In this document: piece after piece, positions 14,879 to 23,179 of the stretch
Numbering within the stretch: the first letter of the stretch is position 1
How the letters are laid out: each line of letters begins with the position of its first letter
DNA from: Catellatospora methionotrophica
Lineage (GTDB): Bacteria; Actinomycetota; Actinomycetes; Mycobacteriales; Micromonosporaceae
Assembly: GCF_011297335.1 (NCBI RefSeq)
Contig: NZ_JAAOTJ010000001.1
Location: 186,001-250,000 of the forward strand
Reading direction: 5' to 3'
DNA length: 64,000 nucleotides
The notes under the pieces: generated by a model
Told to the model about the DNA's origin: nothing
The model's input: the letters and a program-made list of their open reading frames with translations, nothing else
Database searches by the model: none
Made by a program: the position numbers and the translations under genes

Positions 14879-15478
14879 ATGCCTACCGGGGTGGCCATTC
14901 GCGACGTACGCGAGCAGTTGTTCGACGCCGCCGACCGGATCCTGCTGCGGGACGGGCCGAGCGCGCTGACCAGCCGGGCGCTCACCGCCGAGGCCGGGTG
15001 CGCCAAGGGCGTGCTGCACCGGCACTTCGACGACTTCGACGACTTCCTCGCCCAATACGTGCTCGACCGCGTCGACCAGATGGCGCCACAGGCCGCCGCG
15101 CTGCGGGAACTCGCGGGAACGGCGACGGTCGGCGGCAACCTCACCGATGCGCTGAGCGCGGTGTTCCAGTCGGTCGCGGTGGCGATCGTCGCCCTGCTCA
15201 CCTTCCGGGACGAGTTGCGCGCCCGGCTGCGGCAGAAGTGGCCGGCAGGCATCCCGGTGCTGACCGAGGCGGCGATCATGATCGGCTCATACCTGCGGGC
15301 GGAGCAGGACGTGGGCCGGATCGCCCGCGGCGCCGACCCCGACACGCTGGCGGCCGTGCTCATCGGCTCCGCGCATCTGCTCTACGCCGACCGCACAGGC
15401 GCCTCGCCGGAAACCGACGCCGTTCGCAGGCTCGTGGACGGCATTCTCGCACCGGTGACCGCCGGGGGACGCCCCTGA
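14879..15478 (+). CDS. TetR-family regulator of the divergent methyltransferase
   Basis: 199 residues. The N-terminal HTH is IRDVREQLFDAADRILLRDG then LTSRALTAEAGCAKGVLHRHF, the typical TetR recognition helix ending in the HF/YF doublet (about 39-50). The C-terminal ligand domain is helical and poorly conserved; it includes RIARGADPDTLAAVLIGSAHLL. Placement back-to-back with the methyltransferase over two perfect operators makes autoregulation and repression of that gene very likely. ATG 14879 gives a normal-length TetR; the probable transcript start near 14809 leaves a ~70-base leader that contains the second operator. Confidence 0.92.
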   Translation: MPTGVAIRDVREQLFDAADRILLRDGPSALTSRALTAEAGCAKGVLHRHFDDFDDFLAQYVLDRVDQMAPQAAALRELAGTATVGGNLTDALSAVFQSVAVAIVALLTFRDELRARLRQKWPAGIPVLTEAAIMIGSYLRAEQDVGRIARGADPDTLAAVLIGSAHLLYADRTGASPETDAVRRLVDGILAPVTAGGRP

Positions 15479-15545
15479 GGCTCGGGCTGAGACGTGGGCG
15501 ATCCTGCCCGCCTCGTCGCACTCGGAGGATTGCGTACGACGTCGG

Positions 15546-16205
15546 TCAGCGCACGTGGTGGGCGAGCCAGTCGCGGGCCAGGACGGCGGCCTGCTGCAGG
15601 GTGCCGGGCTCCTGGAACAGGTGGGTCGCGCCGGGCACGATCTCGATGACGTGCTCGCAGGTCAGCTGCGCGGCCGCGTGCCGGTTGAGGTCGAGCACGG
15701 CGTGGTCGAGGCCGCCGACGATGAGCAGGGTCGGCGCGCGTACCGCGGCGAGGTGACCGCCGGCCAGGTCGGGGCGTCCGCCGCGCGAGACGACCGCGGC
15801 GACGTCGGCGTCGGCGTTCGACGCGGCCCACAGCGCGGCGGCCGCGCCGGTGCTGGCCCCGAACAGGCCGACCGGCAGGCCCCGCGCCTCGGGGCGGGCC
15901 CGCAGCCAGGCCAGCACCTGGCCGAGCCGCCCGGCGAGCAGCCCGATGTCGAACACGTTGCCGCGGTCGTTCTCCTCGGCCTCGTTCAGCAGGTCGAACA
16001 GGAGCGTGCCGAGGCCCGCGTCGCGTAGCAGGGTCGCGACGTACTGGTTGCGCGGGCTGTGCCGGCTGCTGCCGCTGCCGTGTACGAACACGACGACGCC
16101 GGTCGCCTTCGGGGGTATCGCCAGGTGGGCCGCCAGCGCGGCGCCGTTCACGGGGATGACCACTTCGGCCGCTGTTCCGTCGGCCGCGGACCGCACGTCC
16201 TCCAC
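15546..16205 (-). CDS. Dienelactone-hydrolase-like alpha/beta hydrolase
   Basis: 219 residues, complete alpha/beta-hydrolase core. Oxyanion segment VVVFVHGSGSSRHSPRN, nucleophile elbow GLFGASTGAAAAL (G-x-S-x-G with Ser), acid near LLIVGGLDH, and catalytic His in PGATHLFQEPG. This is the small DLH-like clade that in other actinobacteria is fused to, or sits beside, COG1926 phosphoribosyltransferases (one is encoded at 33959-34615 in this window, but not adjacent). The natural substrate is unknown. GTG 16205 is preferred: GAGGAT lies 6 bases upstream and the extended frame to 16298 runs into the promoter of the isoamylase. Confidence 0.88.
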   Translation of the reverse strand: MEDVRSAADGTAAEVVIPVNGAALAAHLAIPPKATGVVVFVHGSGSSRHSPRNQYVATLLRDAGLGTLLFDLLNEAEENDRGNVFDIGLLAGRLGQVLAWLRARPEARGLPVGLFGASTGAAAALWAASNADADVAAVVSRGGRPDLAGGHLAAVRAPTLLIVGGLDHAVLDLNRHAAAQLTCEHVIEIVPGATHLFQEPGTLQQAAVLARDWLAHHVR

Positions 16206-16253
16206 GCCTCCATCCTCGCTCGCCCGGCGGCGTGCCGCTCGGGTTGGCGCATC

Positions 16254-16306
16254 TTTACGGGCCTGAAACTTGCACGTAACCTGAGTCACACTTTGCAAGA
16301 AATTTC
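16254..16306 (+). promoter_or_regulatory. Promoter and candidate sugar-regulator operator of the isoamylase gene
   Basis: TTTACG (16254-16259), 17-bp spacer, TAACCT (16277-16282) form a sigma-70-type promoter. Just downstream of the expected transcript start lies TTGCAAGAAATTTC (16293-16306), and CTTGCA occurs at 16269-16274. Repeated CTTGCA/TGCAAG elements are known targets of LacI-type MalR/Reg1 regulators of amylase genes in Streptomyces, so repression or maltose induction is plausible. Confidence 0.5.
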
Positions 16307-16343
16307 AGCGCCGGGCACCACCCCCGTTCCGGGAAGGAAGACC

Positions 16344-18638
16344 ATGCGTCGCCTCTGGAGGTCCGTGCTCGCCGCCGCGCTGGTGGCCGCCGGGTTGTCC
16401 CTCGTCTCCCCCACCACCCCGGCCCAGGCCGGGATCGACACGCTGAGCCTGGGCGGCCGCTACTCCGGCGGCAATGTGAACTTCCGGGTGTACTCGTCGC
16501 GGGCGACCCGCATCGCGGTGTACGTCTACGCAGCGCCGACCGGCGCTCAGGAGAAGGCGTCCTACCTGCTCACCAAGGGCAGCGGGGACGTCTGGGCGGT
16601 CACCGTCGGCGTCGCCGCGCTGCAGGCCGCGGGCGTGACCGGCACCGTCTACTACGGATACCGGGCGTGGGGCCCGAACTGGCCCTACAGCGCGAGCTGG
16701 ACGAAGGGGTCGACGGCCGGGTTCGCCGCCGACGTGGACGCCGTCGGCAACCGGTTCAACCCCAACAAGCTGCTGCTGGACCCGTACGCCCGAGAGATGA
16801 GCCACGACACCGCGCTGCCCGACGGGGCGGTGAGCGACTACTCGTCGGGCCCGGCCAAGCGGGCCGTGGACACCGGCACGATCGCACCCAAGGGCATCGT
16901 GCTGGCCGCCGACAGCACGAGTGTCGGCACGAAGCCGACCAGGGCCTTCAAGGACGACATCGTGTACGAGGTGCACCTGCGCGGCCTGACCAGGGCGGAC
17001 ACCTCGATCGCGGCCGCCGAGCGCGGCACCTACAAGGCGGCCGGGCAGAAGGCGGCGTACCTGGCGTCGCTCGGTGTCACGGCGGTGGAGTTCCTGCCGC
17101 TGCAGGAGACCCAGAACGACGCCAACGACGCGAGCCCGGCCAGCACCACGGGCGACAACTACTGGGGGTACATGACGGAGAACTACTTCGCCCCGGACCG
17201 GCGCTACGCCTACGACAGGACGCCGGGCGGGCCGACGAGGGAGTTCAAGGCCATGGTGAAGGCGTTCCACGACGCCGGGATCAAGGTGCTCGTCGACGTC
17301 GTCTACAACCACACCGCCGAGGGTGGCGCGATCAGCGACAAGAACACGTACCACATCTTCTCCTGGCGCGGGCTGGACAACCCGGCGTACTACTCGCTGA
17401 CCTCCGACATGCAGGGCTCGATGGACAACACCGGGCTCGGGCACAACTTCAACACCCGCAACCCGGCCGCGCAGAACCTGATCGTCGACTCCATCGCGTA
17501 CTGGAAGAACACCCTCGGCGTCGACGGCTACCGCTTCGACCTGGCCTCGGTGCTGGGCAACACCTGCCAGCACGGGTGCTTCAGCTACAGCCGCACCGAC
17601 GCGGGCACCGCGCTCAACCGGCTGACCGCCGAGATGCCGGCCCGCCCGGCGGGCGGTGGCGCGGGCGTGGACTGGATCGCCGAGCCGTGGGCCATCGGCG
17701 CGGGCACCTACCAGGTCGGCAACTTCCCGGCGGCGTGGTCGGAGTGGAACGGGATCTACCGCGACACGCTGCGCCGCGACCAGAACAAGCTGGGCGTGGA
17801 CGCGGTCACCCCGAGCGAGCTGGCCACCCGCTTCGCCGGGTCGTCGGACCTGTACGGCGACGACGGCCGCAGGCCGTGGCACTCGGTCAACTTCATGGTG
17901 GCCCACGACGGGTTCACCCAGCGGGACCTGTACGCGTGCAACGCCAAGAACAACGGGCAGGCCTGGCCGTACGGGCCGTCGGACGGGGGCAGCGACGACA
18001 ACATCTCCTGGGATCAGGGCGGCGTCGCGGCCGACCAGCGCAAGGCGGCCCGCAACGCGTTCGCGTTCCTGATGCTGTCGGGCGGCACGCCGATGATGAC
18101 CGGCGGCGATGAGACGCTGCGGTCGGTCGGCTGCAACAACAACCCGTACAACCTGGACTCGTCGGCGAACTGGCTGGACTGGTCGCTGACCACGGACGAG
18201 ACGAACTTCAGGACGTACACGTCGCGGCTGGCCGCGTTCCGCAAGGCGCATCCGGCGCTGCGGCCGGTGAACTTCTACACCGCCGCCGACGGCAACGCCA
18301 ACGGCCTGGGGCAGCTGGAGTGGTTCACGCCGGCCGGGGCCGCGCCGGACGGGGCGTACTGGGGCAACGCGAACAACCACGCGCTGGCCTGGCGGATCGA
18401 CGGCACGGAGTTCGGCGACAGCGGGTTGTACACCGCGTACAACGGCTGGTCCGGGGACGTGGTCTTCACGCTGCCCGCGCCGCCCGCCGGCAAGCAGTGG
18501 TACCGGGTCACCGACACCGCGCCGTGGGCCGAGGGCGCGAACCAGGTCGCAGCGCCGGGCGGGGAGGCGCTCATCGGCGGGGCCGGGACCGCGTACACCC
18601 TGCGTGGCCGTGCCGTGTTGCTGCTCATCGCGAAGTGA
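16344..18638 (+). CDS. Secreted isoamylase (GH13 debranching enzyme)
   Basis: 764-residue precursor. A Sec signal peptide ends at TPAQA (about residue 29); the mature start GIDTLSLGGRYSGGNVNFRVYSS matches in pattern the mature start of the extracellular Pseudomonas isoamylase, which it follows closely throughout (YYGYRAWGPNWPY, FNPNKLLLDPYA, EFLPLQETQNDAND). The N-terminal CBM48-like domain leads into the GH13 barrel: nucleophile Asp in VDGYRFDLASVLGN, acid/base Glu in DWIAEPWAIG, third Asp in FMVAHDGFT. The C-terminal beta domain ends at LLLIAK. It hydrolyses alpha-1,6 branches of glycogen/amylopectin outside the cell. GGAAGGAAG precedes ATG 16344. Isoamylase is favoured over GlgX because of the export signal and the N-terminal match. 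Confidence 0.93.
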   Translation: MRRLWRSVLAAALVAAGLSLVSPTTPAQAGIDTLSLGGRYSGGNVNFRVYSSRATRIAVYVYAAPTGAQEKASYLLTKGSGDVWAVTVGVAALQAAGVTGTVYYGYRAWGPNWPYSASWTKGSTAGFAADVDAVGNRFNPNKLLLDPYAREMSHDTALPDGAVSDYSSGPAKRAVDTGTIAPKGIVLAADSTSVGTKPTRAFKDDIVYEVHLRGLTRADTSIAAAERGTYKAAGQKAAYLASLGVTAVEFLPLQETQNDANDASPASTTGDNYWGYMTENYFAPDRRYAYDRTPGGPTREFKAMVKAFHDAGIKVLVDVVYNHTAEGGAISDKNTYHIFSWRGLDNPAYYSLTSDMQGSMDNTGLGHNFNTRNPAAQNLIVDSIAYWKNTLGVDGYRFDLASVLGNTCQHGCFSYSRTDAGTALNRLTAEMPARPAGGGAGVDWIAEPWAIGAGTYQVGNFPAAWSEWNGIYRDTLRRDQNKLGVDAVTPSELATRFAGSSDLYGDDGRRPWHSVNFMVAHDGFTQRDLYACNAKNNGQAWPYGPSDGGSDDNISWDQGGVAADQRKAARNAFAFLMLSGGTPMMTGGDETLRSVGCNNNPYNLDSSANWLDWSLTTDETNFRTYTSRLAAFRKAHPALRPVNFYTAADGNANGLGQLEWFTPAGAAPDGAYWGNANNHALAWRIDGTEFGDSGLYTAYNGWSGDVVFTLPAPPAGKQWYRVTDTAPWAEGANQVAAPGGEALIGGAGTAYTLRGRAVLLLIAK

Positions 18639-18642
18639 GCAC

Positions 18643-18673
18643 GGGCCGGGCCTGTCGGCGGCAGGCCCGGCCC
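18643..18673. terminator. Bidirectional terminator after the isoamylase
   Basis: Perfect 12-bp stem GGGCCGGGCCTG / CAGGCCCGGCCC (18643-18654, 18662-18673) with a 7-base loop, between convergent genes ending at 18638 and 18677. Confidence 0.85.
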
Positions 18674-18676
18674 GCC

Positions 18677-19627
18677 CTAGCTGGCCGGGAACGCGAACGA
18701 TGAGGTCACGGCCCGGTGGTCGGTGCCCGGCGTGCGCAGCACACCGGCGTCGGTGGCGTCGAGGCCCCGGTAGAGGACCTGGTCAGGGCGCAGCACCGGC
18801 AGCGCCGACGGCCAGGTGAGGCCGAACCCCCAGCCCGCGTCGGCCTGGGCGTCGCGTAGCAGCGCCGACAGCGGGGCGAAGGCCCGGTCCTCGGCGGAGG
18901 TGTTCAGGTCGCCGAGGACCAGCACCCGCTGCGCGTCGTCGGCGCGTACCGCGTCGGCCAGGGCCTGGATGTTGCGGTCGCGGCTGGCGGTCTCGTTGAT
19001 GCGGGCCGAGCGCAGGTGCGCGACATAGACCGTGACGTCGCCCTGCGGCGTGTCGACGACCGCCCGCAGCCCCCGGATCCAGTTCGTGCGGCTGTCGAGG
19101 CTGCTCACCTGCCCGATCGGGTGCTTGCTGAGCAGCCCGACCGTGCTCTTGATCGCGTGGTAGGGGTACGTCTCGCGCAGCCGCTCGGCGGCCGCGGCGA
19201 CCGCGCCGTCGGTCGACTCCTGCAGCGCGATCAGGTCGGGCCCGTCGGCGGCGAGGGCCGTGACGGTGGCGGCCGGGTCAGGGTTGTCGGCGAACAGGTT
19301 CTGCGAGACGACGCGCAGTTCGGCGGGCCCGCCCTGGGGCGGCAGCAGCGCGCTGCCGTACTGGGCCGCCCAGACGGCGGCGGGCAGCGCGACGGCCAGC
19401 AGCGCGGCGCGGGAGCGGGCGGCCAGGGCGGCCAGCGCCAGCACGGGTACGGCCAGCCCGAACAGCGGCACGACCGAGTCGAGCAGGCTGCCGAAGCTGT
19501 AGACGTTGGGCACGAGGCGGTGCCCGGCCAGCACCACGGCCAGCCCGAGCGCGGCGAGCACGACGACGGCCGCCCGCCAGCGGGGCCGGGAGGTGCGGGT
19601 GCGGGGAGCCGCCAGCTGTGTCGTCAC
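18677..19627 (-). CDS. Membrane-anchored endonuclease/exonuclease/phosphatase-family hydrolase
   Basis: 316 residues. Three N-terminal hydrophobic helices (about 18-36, 45-68, 72-90) followed by an EEP domain (about 103-316). Catalytic motifs: VVSQNLFADNP (metal Asn), DLIALQES (metal Glu), VYVAHLRS (catalytic His), LVLGDLNTSAED (GDxN) and TPGTDHRAVTS (terminal D-H pair). The catalytic domain should face outward. Such proteins are phosphodiesterases or phosphatases acting on nucleic acid, lipid or sugar phosphates at the surface; the substrate is unknown. Start GTG 19627 has TAGCGT 7 bases upstream. Confidence 0.9.
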   Translation of the reverse strand: MTTQLAAPRTRTSRPRWRAAVVVLAALGLAVVLAGHRLVPNVYSFGSLLDSVVPLFGLAVPVLALAALAARSRAALLAVALPAAVWAAQYGSALLPPQGGPAELRVVSQNLFADNPDPAATVTALAADGPDLIALQESTDGAVAAAAERLRETYPYHAIKSTVGLLSKHPIGQVSSLDSRTNWIRGLRAVVDTPQGDVTVYVAHLRSARINETASRDRNIQALADAVRADDAQRVLVLGDLNTSAEDRAFAPLSALLRDAQADAGWGFGLTWPSALPVLRPDQVLYRGLDATDAGVLRTPGTDHRAVTSSFAFPAS

Positions 19628-19640
19628 TGTGCGTACGCTA
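19628..19640 (-). promoter_or_regulatory. Leaderless promoter of the EEP-family gene
   Basis: TAGCGT on the minus strand (19640-19635), 7 bases, then GTG 19627. Confidence 0.5.
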
Positions 19641-19797
19641 CCGGCGGTGCGCCCGGATTCCCGTGCCGCCGTTGGAATCTTCCGTGTGACAAGAATCCAC
19701 GCCCGATTAACGTTGCCTTAACACTGCTCACGGTATGCAGGTAGTCGAAAGCCGCTGTCGCGGCACCCCAGGACCGGGCGCGGCCACGCGAAAACTG

Positions 19798-19890
19798 GAT
19801 CACTCAGCGTGATCTCAGATCGCGGCATCTGTGACAGTAAGTCCCATAAACCTCATACGGTGGATATGCCGGTTACATAGCATCGGCTGT
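19798..19890 (+). promoter_or_regulatory. Control region of the molybdo-reductase operon
   Basis: TAGCAT (19878-19883) lies 7 bases before ATG 19891, giving a leaderless first gene. Upstream is a perfect inverted repeat GATCAC-TCAGC-GTGATC (19798-19814), about 65-80 bp before the -10 and suited to an activator. On the minus strand within 19836-19848 is GGGACTT, which is one half of the DosR/DevR hypoxia box; the second half is degenerate, so this is a weak hint only. Confidence 0.45.
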
Positions 19891-20892
19891 ATGAGGCCCG
19901 TGCTCGTCGGCATCGTCACCGCCCTGGTGCTCAGTGCGGCGATCTTCCTCGGCAGCAGGGGCCTGCACAACTTCGACTCGGCGCTGGCCCCGTACGCCAT
20001 CGCCAGCGTGTTCCTCGCCTTCGGCATCGCCTACCGCTACACGGTGTGGATCTCCTCCCCCGGCGCGCGGCGGCTGTTCCGCAAGGGCTGGGGCGCGGCG
20101 CTGTCCTGGCAGAACCTGCGCCGCACGCCGACCGCGCTGCCCCGCATGATCGCGACCTACCTCGGCTTCCAGAAGTTCCTCGGCGCGCGCTCGCGGGCCC
20201 GCTGGGCCGCCCATCAGCTGATCTTCTGGGGCTGCCTGCTGGCCGCCGCGATCACCTTTCCGCTGACCTGGGGCTGGTTCACCTTCACGGCGAACACCGG
20301 GGCCGGGCCGCAGTACACCATGAACATCTGGGGCTTTCCGGTGGTGGGGTTCAACGCCCTGTCGGTGCTCGGCTGGCTGCTGTTCCACGGCCTCGACATC
20401 GCCGCCGTGCTGGTCATCGCGGGTGCCACGTACTTCCTGATCCGGCGCATGCGCGACCGGGAGGCGAGCACCGGCCAGCGTTTCGGCTACGACCTGGTGC
20501 CGCTGCTCGCGCTGATCATCATCTCGGTGACCGGGCTGCTGCTGACGTTCTCCAGCGTCGCGCTGCACGGCGGCGGCTACGAGTTCCTGGCCGTGCTGCA
20601 CATGGCCGCCGTGGTGCTCACGCTGCTGTACCTGCCGTTCGGCAAGTTCTTCCACATCGCCCAGCGCCCCGCGGCGGTCGGCATGCAGCTGTTCAAGTAC
20701 ACCGAGCACGGGGAGATCCGGCGCTGCCGCAACTGCGGCGAGCCCATCGACACCACGGCGTACGTCGACAACCTGCGGGCCACCATGCGCGACCTGAAGC
20801 TGGACTTCGACGCCATGGCCGAGGTCTGCCCGCGATGCAAGCGGCTGCGGCGCGGCCAGGCCTACCGCACCACCGTGAAGCCGGGGTTCTGA
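19891..20892 (+). CDS. NarI/HdrE-like membrane cytochrome b subunit with C-terminal CxxC pairs
   Basis: 333 residues. Six or so membrane helices: about 4-22, 32-50, 103-122 (AAHQLIFWGCLLAAAITF), 151-176 (LSVLGWLLFHGLDIAAVLVI), 196-216 and 224-246 (FLAVLHMAAVVLTLLYLPFG). His residues in helices (WAAHQ, LLFHGLD, AVLHMAA, KFFHIAQRP) are arranged as di-heme b ligands of the NarI/HdrE/DsrM quinol oxidases. The soluble C-terminus carries CRNCGEP and CPRCKRL, two CxxC pairs that could bind zinc or an iron centre, which NarI lacks. Inferred role: menaquinol oxidation and electron delivery to the next subunits. First gene of a six-gene operon with 1- to 4-base junctions. Confidence 0.8.
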   Translation: MRPVLVGIVTALVLSAAIFLGSRGLHNFDSALAPYAIASVFLAFGIAYRYTVWISSPGARRLFRKGWGAALSWQNLRRTPTALPRMIATYLGFQKFLGARSRARWAAHQLIFWGCLLAAAITFPLTWGWFTFTANTGAGPQYTMNIWGFPVVGFNALSVLGWLLFHGLDIAAVLVIAGATYFLIRRMRDREASTGQRFGYDLVPLLALIIISVTGLLLTFSSVALHGGGYEFLAVLHMAAVVLTLLYLPFGKFFHIAQRPAAVGMQLFKYTEHGEIRRCRNCGEPIDTTAYVDNLRATMRDLKLDFDAMAEVCPRCKRLRRGQAYRTTVKPGF

Positions 20893-20893
20893 C

Positions 20894-23179
20894 ATGACCA
20901 TCCCCCTCGACCCGAACATCACCCCGCCGGGCACCGGCCGGTTCCGCGACGCGGGCGGGCTGCCGGCCGACCGCTGGCGGGCCATCCGGGGCGAGGAGAC
21001 GCTGGTCGCCACGCACTGCTGCTTCTGCGGCGTGCAGTGCGGCATGTACCTGCGCGTGCACGACGGCAAGGTGTTCGGTGTCGAGCCGCGCGACCACGAC
21101 ATCAACCGGATGCGGCTGTGCCCGAAGGGCCTGAACGCGTACCAGCAGGTCAACCACCCGGACCGGCTGACCGCGCCGCTGTATCGCCAGAGCCGCGCCG
21201 ACGACCTGCGCCCGGTCTCCTGGGAGCAGGCCCTGGACACCACCGCCGAGCACATCCAGCGCATCCAGGCCGAGTACGGCCGGGACGCGTTCGGGATGCT
21301 GGGCGGGGCGAGCCTGTTCACCGAGAAGACGTACCTGGTGGGCAAGTTCGCGCGGGTGGCGCTGCGGACCCGACACGTGGACTACAACGGGCGGCTGTGC
21401 ATGGTCAGCGCGGCCGGGGCCAACAAGCTGTCGTTCGGCATCGACCGGGCCGCGAACCCGTTCGCGGACTGCCTGCTCAGCGACTGCCTGCTGATCGCCG
21501 GGTCCAACGTCGGCGAGTGCTTCCCGGTGATGACCCAGTACCTGTGGGGCGCGCGCGACCGGGGCGCGAAGCTGATCGTGATCGACCCGCGCGAGACGAG
21601 CATCGCCCGCACCGCCGACATCCACGTCGCGCTGCGGCCGGGCACCGACGCCGCGTTCTTCAACGCGGTGCTGCACGTGGTGATCACAGAAGGCCTGACG
21701 GACGAGGCGTTCATCGCCGAGCACACGACCGGCTGGGACGAGGTCCGGACGGCGGCCGCCGAGTGCCCGCCGGAGCGCGCCGCCGAGATCTGCTGCATCC
21801 CGGTCGAGCAGGTCACGCAGGTGGCGCGGATGTTCGCGACGGCCGGCAAGGCGATGGCCTGGCACGCGCGCGGCATCGAGCACCACACCCAGGGTGTCGA
21901 GAACTGCCTCACTGTGATCAACCTGTGCGTGGCCACCGGCAACCTCGGCAAGCCCGGCGCGGGGTACGGCACCATCACCGGGCAGGGCAACGGGCAGGGC
22001 GGGCGCGAGCACGGCCAGAAGTCGGACATGCTGCCCGGCGGTCGCAACATCAGCGACCCCGTGCACCGCATGCAGGTCGCCGACATCTGGGGCATCGACG
22101 TCGAGGACCTGCCGCAGGCGGGCACCTCGATGATGGAGATGGTGCACCAGATGCGCCGCGGCGAGATCCGCGGCCTGTTCGGCATGTGCAACAACCCGTT
22201 CGTGTCGCTGCCGAACTACACCGTGGTCAAGGAGGGCTACGACGCCCTGGAGTTCCACGCCCAATGCGACTTCTTCCTGTCCGAGACCGCCGCCAACGCG
22301 CACCTGGTGCTGCCGGTGACCAGCTGGGCCGAGGACGACGGGGTGATGGCCAACGCCGAGGCGCGCGTGGTGCGCCACCGCAAGGCCCAGGAGCCGCTGC
22401 CGGGCGTACGCACCGACACGTGGGTGCTGTGCGAGCTGGCCCGGCGACTGGGCGCCGGGGACAAGTTCGCGTTCGCGGACTCCGAGCAGGTGTTCGAGGA
22501 GCTGCGGATCGCCTCGCGAGGCACGGTCAACGACTACTACGGCATCACGTACGCCCGGCTCGACGAGACCGGCGGCATCGCGTGGCCGTGCCCGACGCTG
22601 GACCATCCGGGCACGCCGCGGCTGTTCGAGGGCGGGAAGACGTACCACGCCGACGGCAGGGTGCACCTGCAGGCGGTGCGCTGGCATCCGCCCGCCGACC
22701 CGTACGACGACACGTACCCGATGACGCTGACCACGGGCCGGACGGTGGCGCACTTCCTGTCGGGCAATCAGACGCGGCGGCTCGGCGGGCTGGTCGAGCA
22801 GACGCCCCGGCCGTGGGTGGAGGTGCACCCGTCGCACGGGTTCGCCAACGGCGACGCGGTCACCGTGGTCACCCGGCGCGGCGCGGCGACGTTCCCGGCG
22901 CTGGTCACCGAGGCGATCCGGCCCGACACGGTGTTCGTGCCGTACCACTGGCCGTATCCGGTGGCCGCCAACGAGCTGACCATCGACGCCCTCGACCCGC
23001 GCTCGAAGATCCCCGAGTACAAGGTGTGCGCCTGCCGGATCGAGCCGGCCGACGCGGTCACGGCGGTGCCCGCGCCGCCGATGCCGCCGGGGCGCGAACC
23101 GTACGCCGACACCCAGCGCTCGCGCGGCGAACCGCTGCCACCCACCTCGTCGCAGGGAAGGGGCACGTCAGAGCCATGA
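20894..23179 (+). CDS. Molybdopterin oxidoreductase, NarB/NasA-like catalytic subunit (putative nitrate reductase)
   Basis: 761 residues. The [4Fe-4S] motif HCCFCGVQCGM (CxxCxxxC) with the fourth ligand in RLCPKGLNAY begins the bis-MGD oxidoreductase fold. NGRLCMVSAAG places a Cys at the Mo ligand position, as in NarB/NasA and Nap (GKLCMSSA). The middle has GNLGKPGAGYGTITGQGNGQGGREHGQK, and the C-terminal molydopterin-binding domain has TLTTGRTVAHFLSGNQTRR. There is no Tat signal, so it is cytoplasmic. Nitrate is inferred from the NarB-like active site and the co-encoded NarK-type transporter; formate or another oxyanion is not excluded. ATG 20894 starts one base after the previous stop; its stop overlaps the next gene as ATGA. 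Confidence 0.85.
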   Translation: MTIPLDPNITPPGTGRFRDAGGLPADRWRAIRGEETLVATHCCFCGVQCGMYLRVHDGKVFGVEPRDHDINRMRLCPKGLNAYQQVNHPDRLTAPLYRQSRADDLRPVSWEQALDTTAEHIQRIQAEYGRDAFGMLGGASLFTEKTYLVGKFARVALRTRHVDYNGRLCMVSAAGANKLSFGIDRAANPFADCLLSDCLLIAGSNVGECFPVMTQYLWGARDRGAKLIVIDPRETSIARTADIHVALRPGTDAAFFNAVLHVVITEGLTDEAFIAEHTTGWDEVRTAAAECPPERAAEICCIPVEQVTQVARMFATAGKAMAWHARGIEHHTQGVENCLTVINLCVATGNLGKPGAGYGTITGQGNGQGGREHGQKSDMLPGGRNISDPVHRMQVADIWGIDVEDLPQAGTSMMEMVHQMRRGEIRGLFGMCNNPFVSLPNYTVVKEGYDALEFHAQCDFFLSETAANAHLVLPVTSWAEDDGVMANAEARVVRHRKAQEPLPGVRTDTWVLCELARRLGAGDKFAFADSEQVFEELRIASRGTVNDYYGITYARLDETGGIAWPCPTLDHPGTPRLFEGGKTYHADGRVHLQAVRWHPPADPYDDTYPMTLTTGRTVAHFLSGNQTRRLGGLVEQTPRPWVEVHPSHGFANGDAVTVVTRRGAATFPALVTEAIRPDTVFVPYHWPYPVAANELTIDALDPRSKIPEYKVCACRIEPADAVTAVPAPPMPPGREPYADTQRSRGEPLPPTSSQGRGTSEP

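Noticed and set aside
16059-16343. 95-codon extension upstream of the isoamylase
   Set aside because: It removes the signal peptide from the N-terminus and covers the promoter and divergent hydrolase gene; the ATG at 16344 has a good ribosome site.
19628-19890. GlnR-type nitrogen-control boxes upstream of the nitrate-reductase-like operon
   Set aside because: TTAAC repeats (about 19699-19720) do not show the GTnAC-n6-GAAAC spacing; the match is too poor to report as a site.
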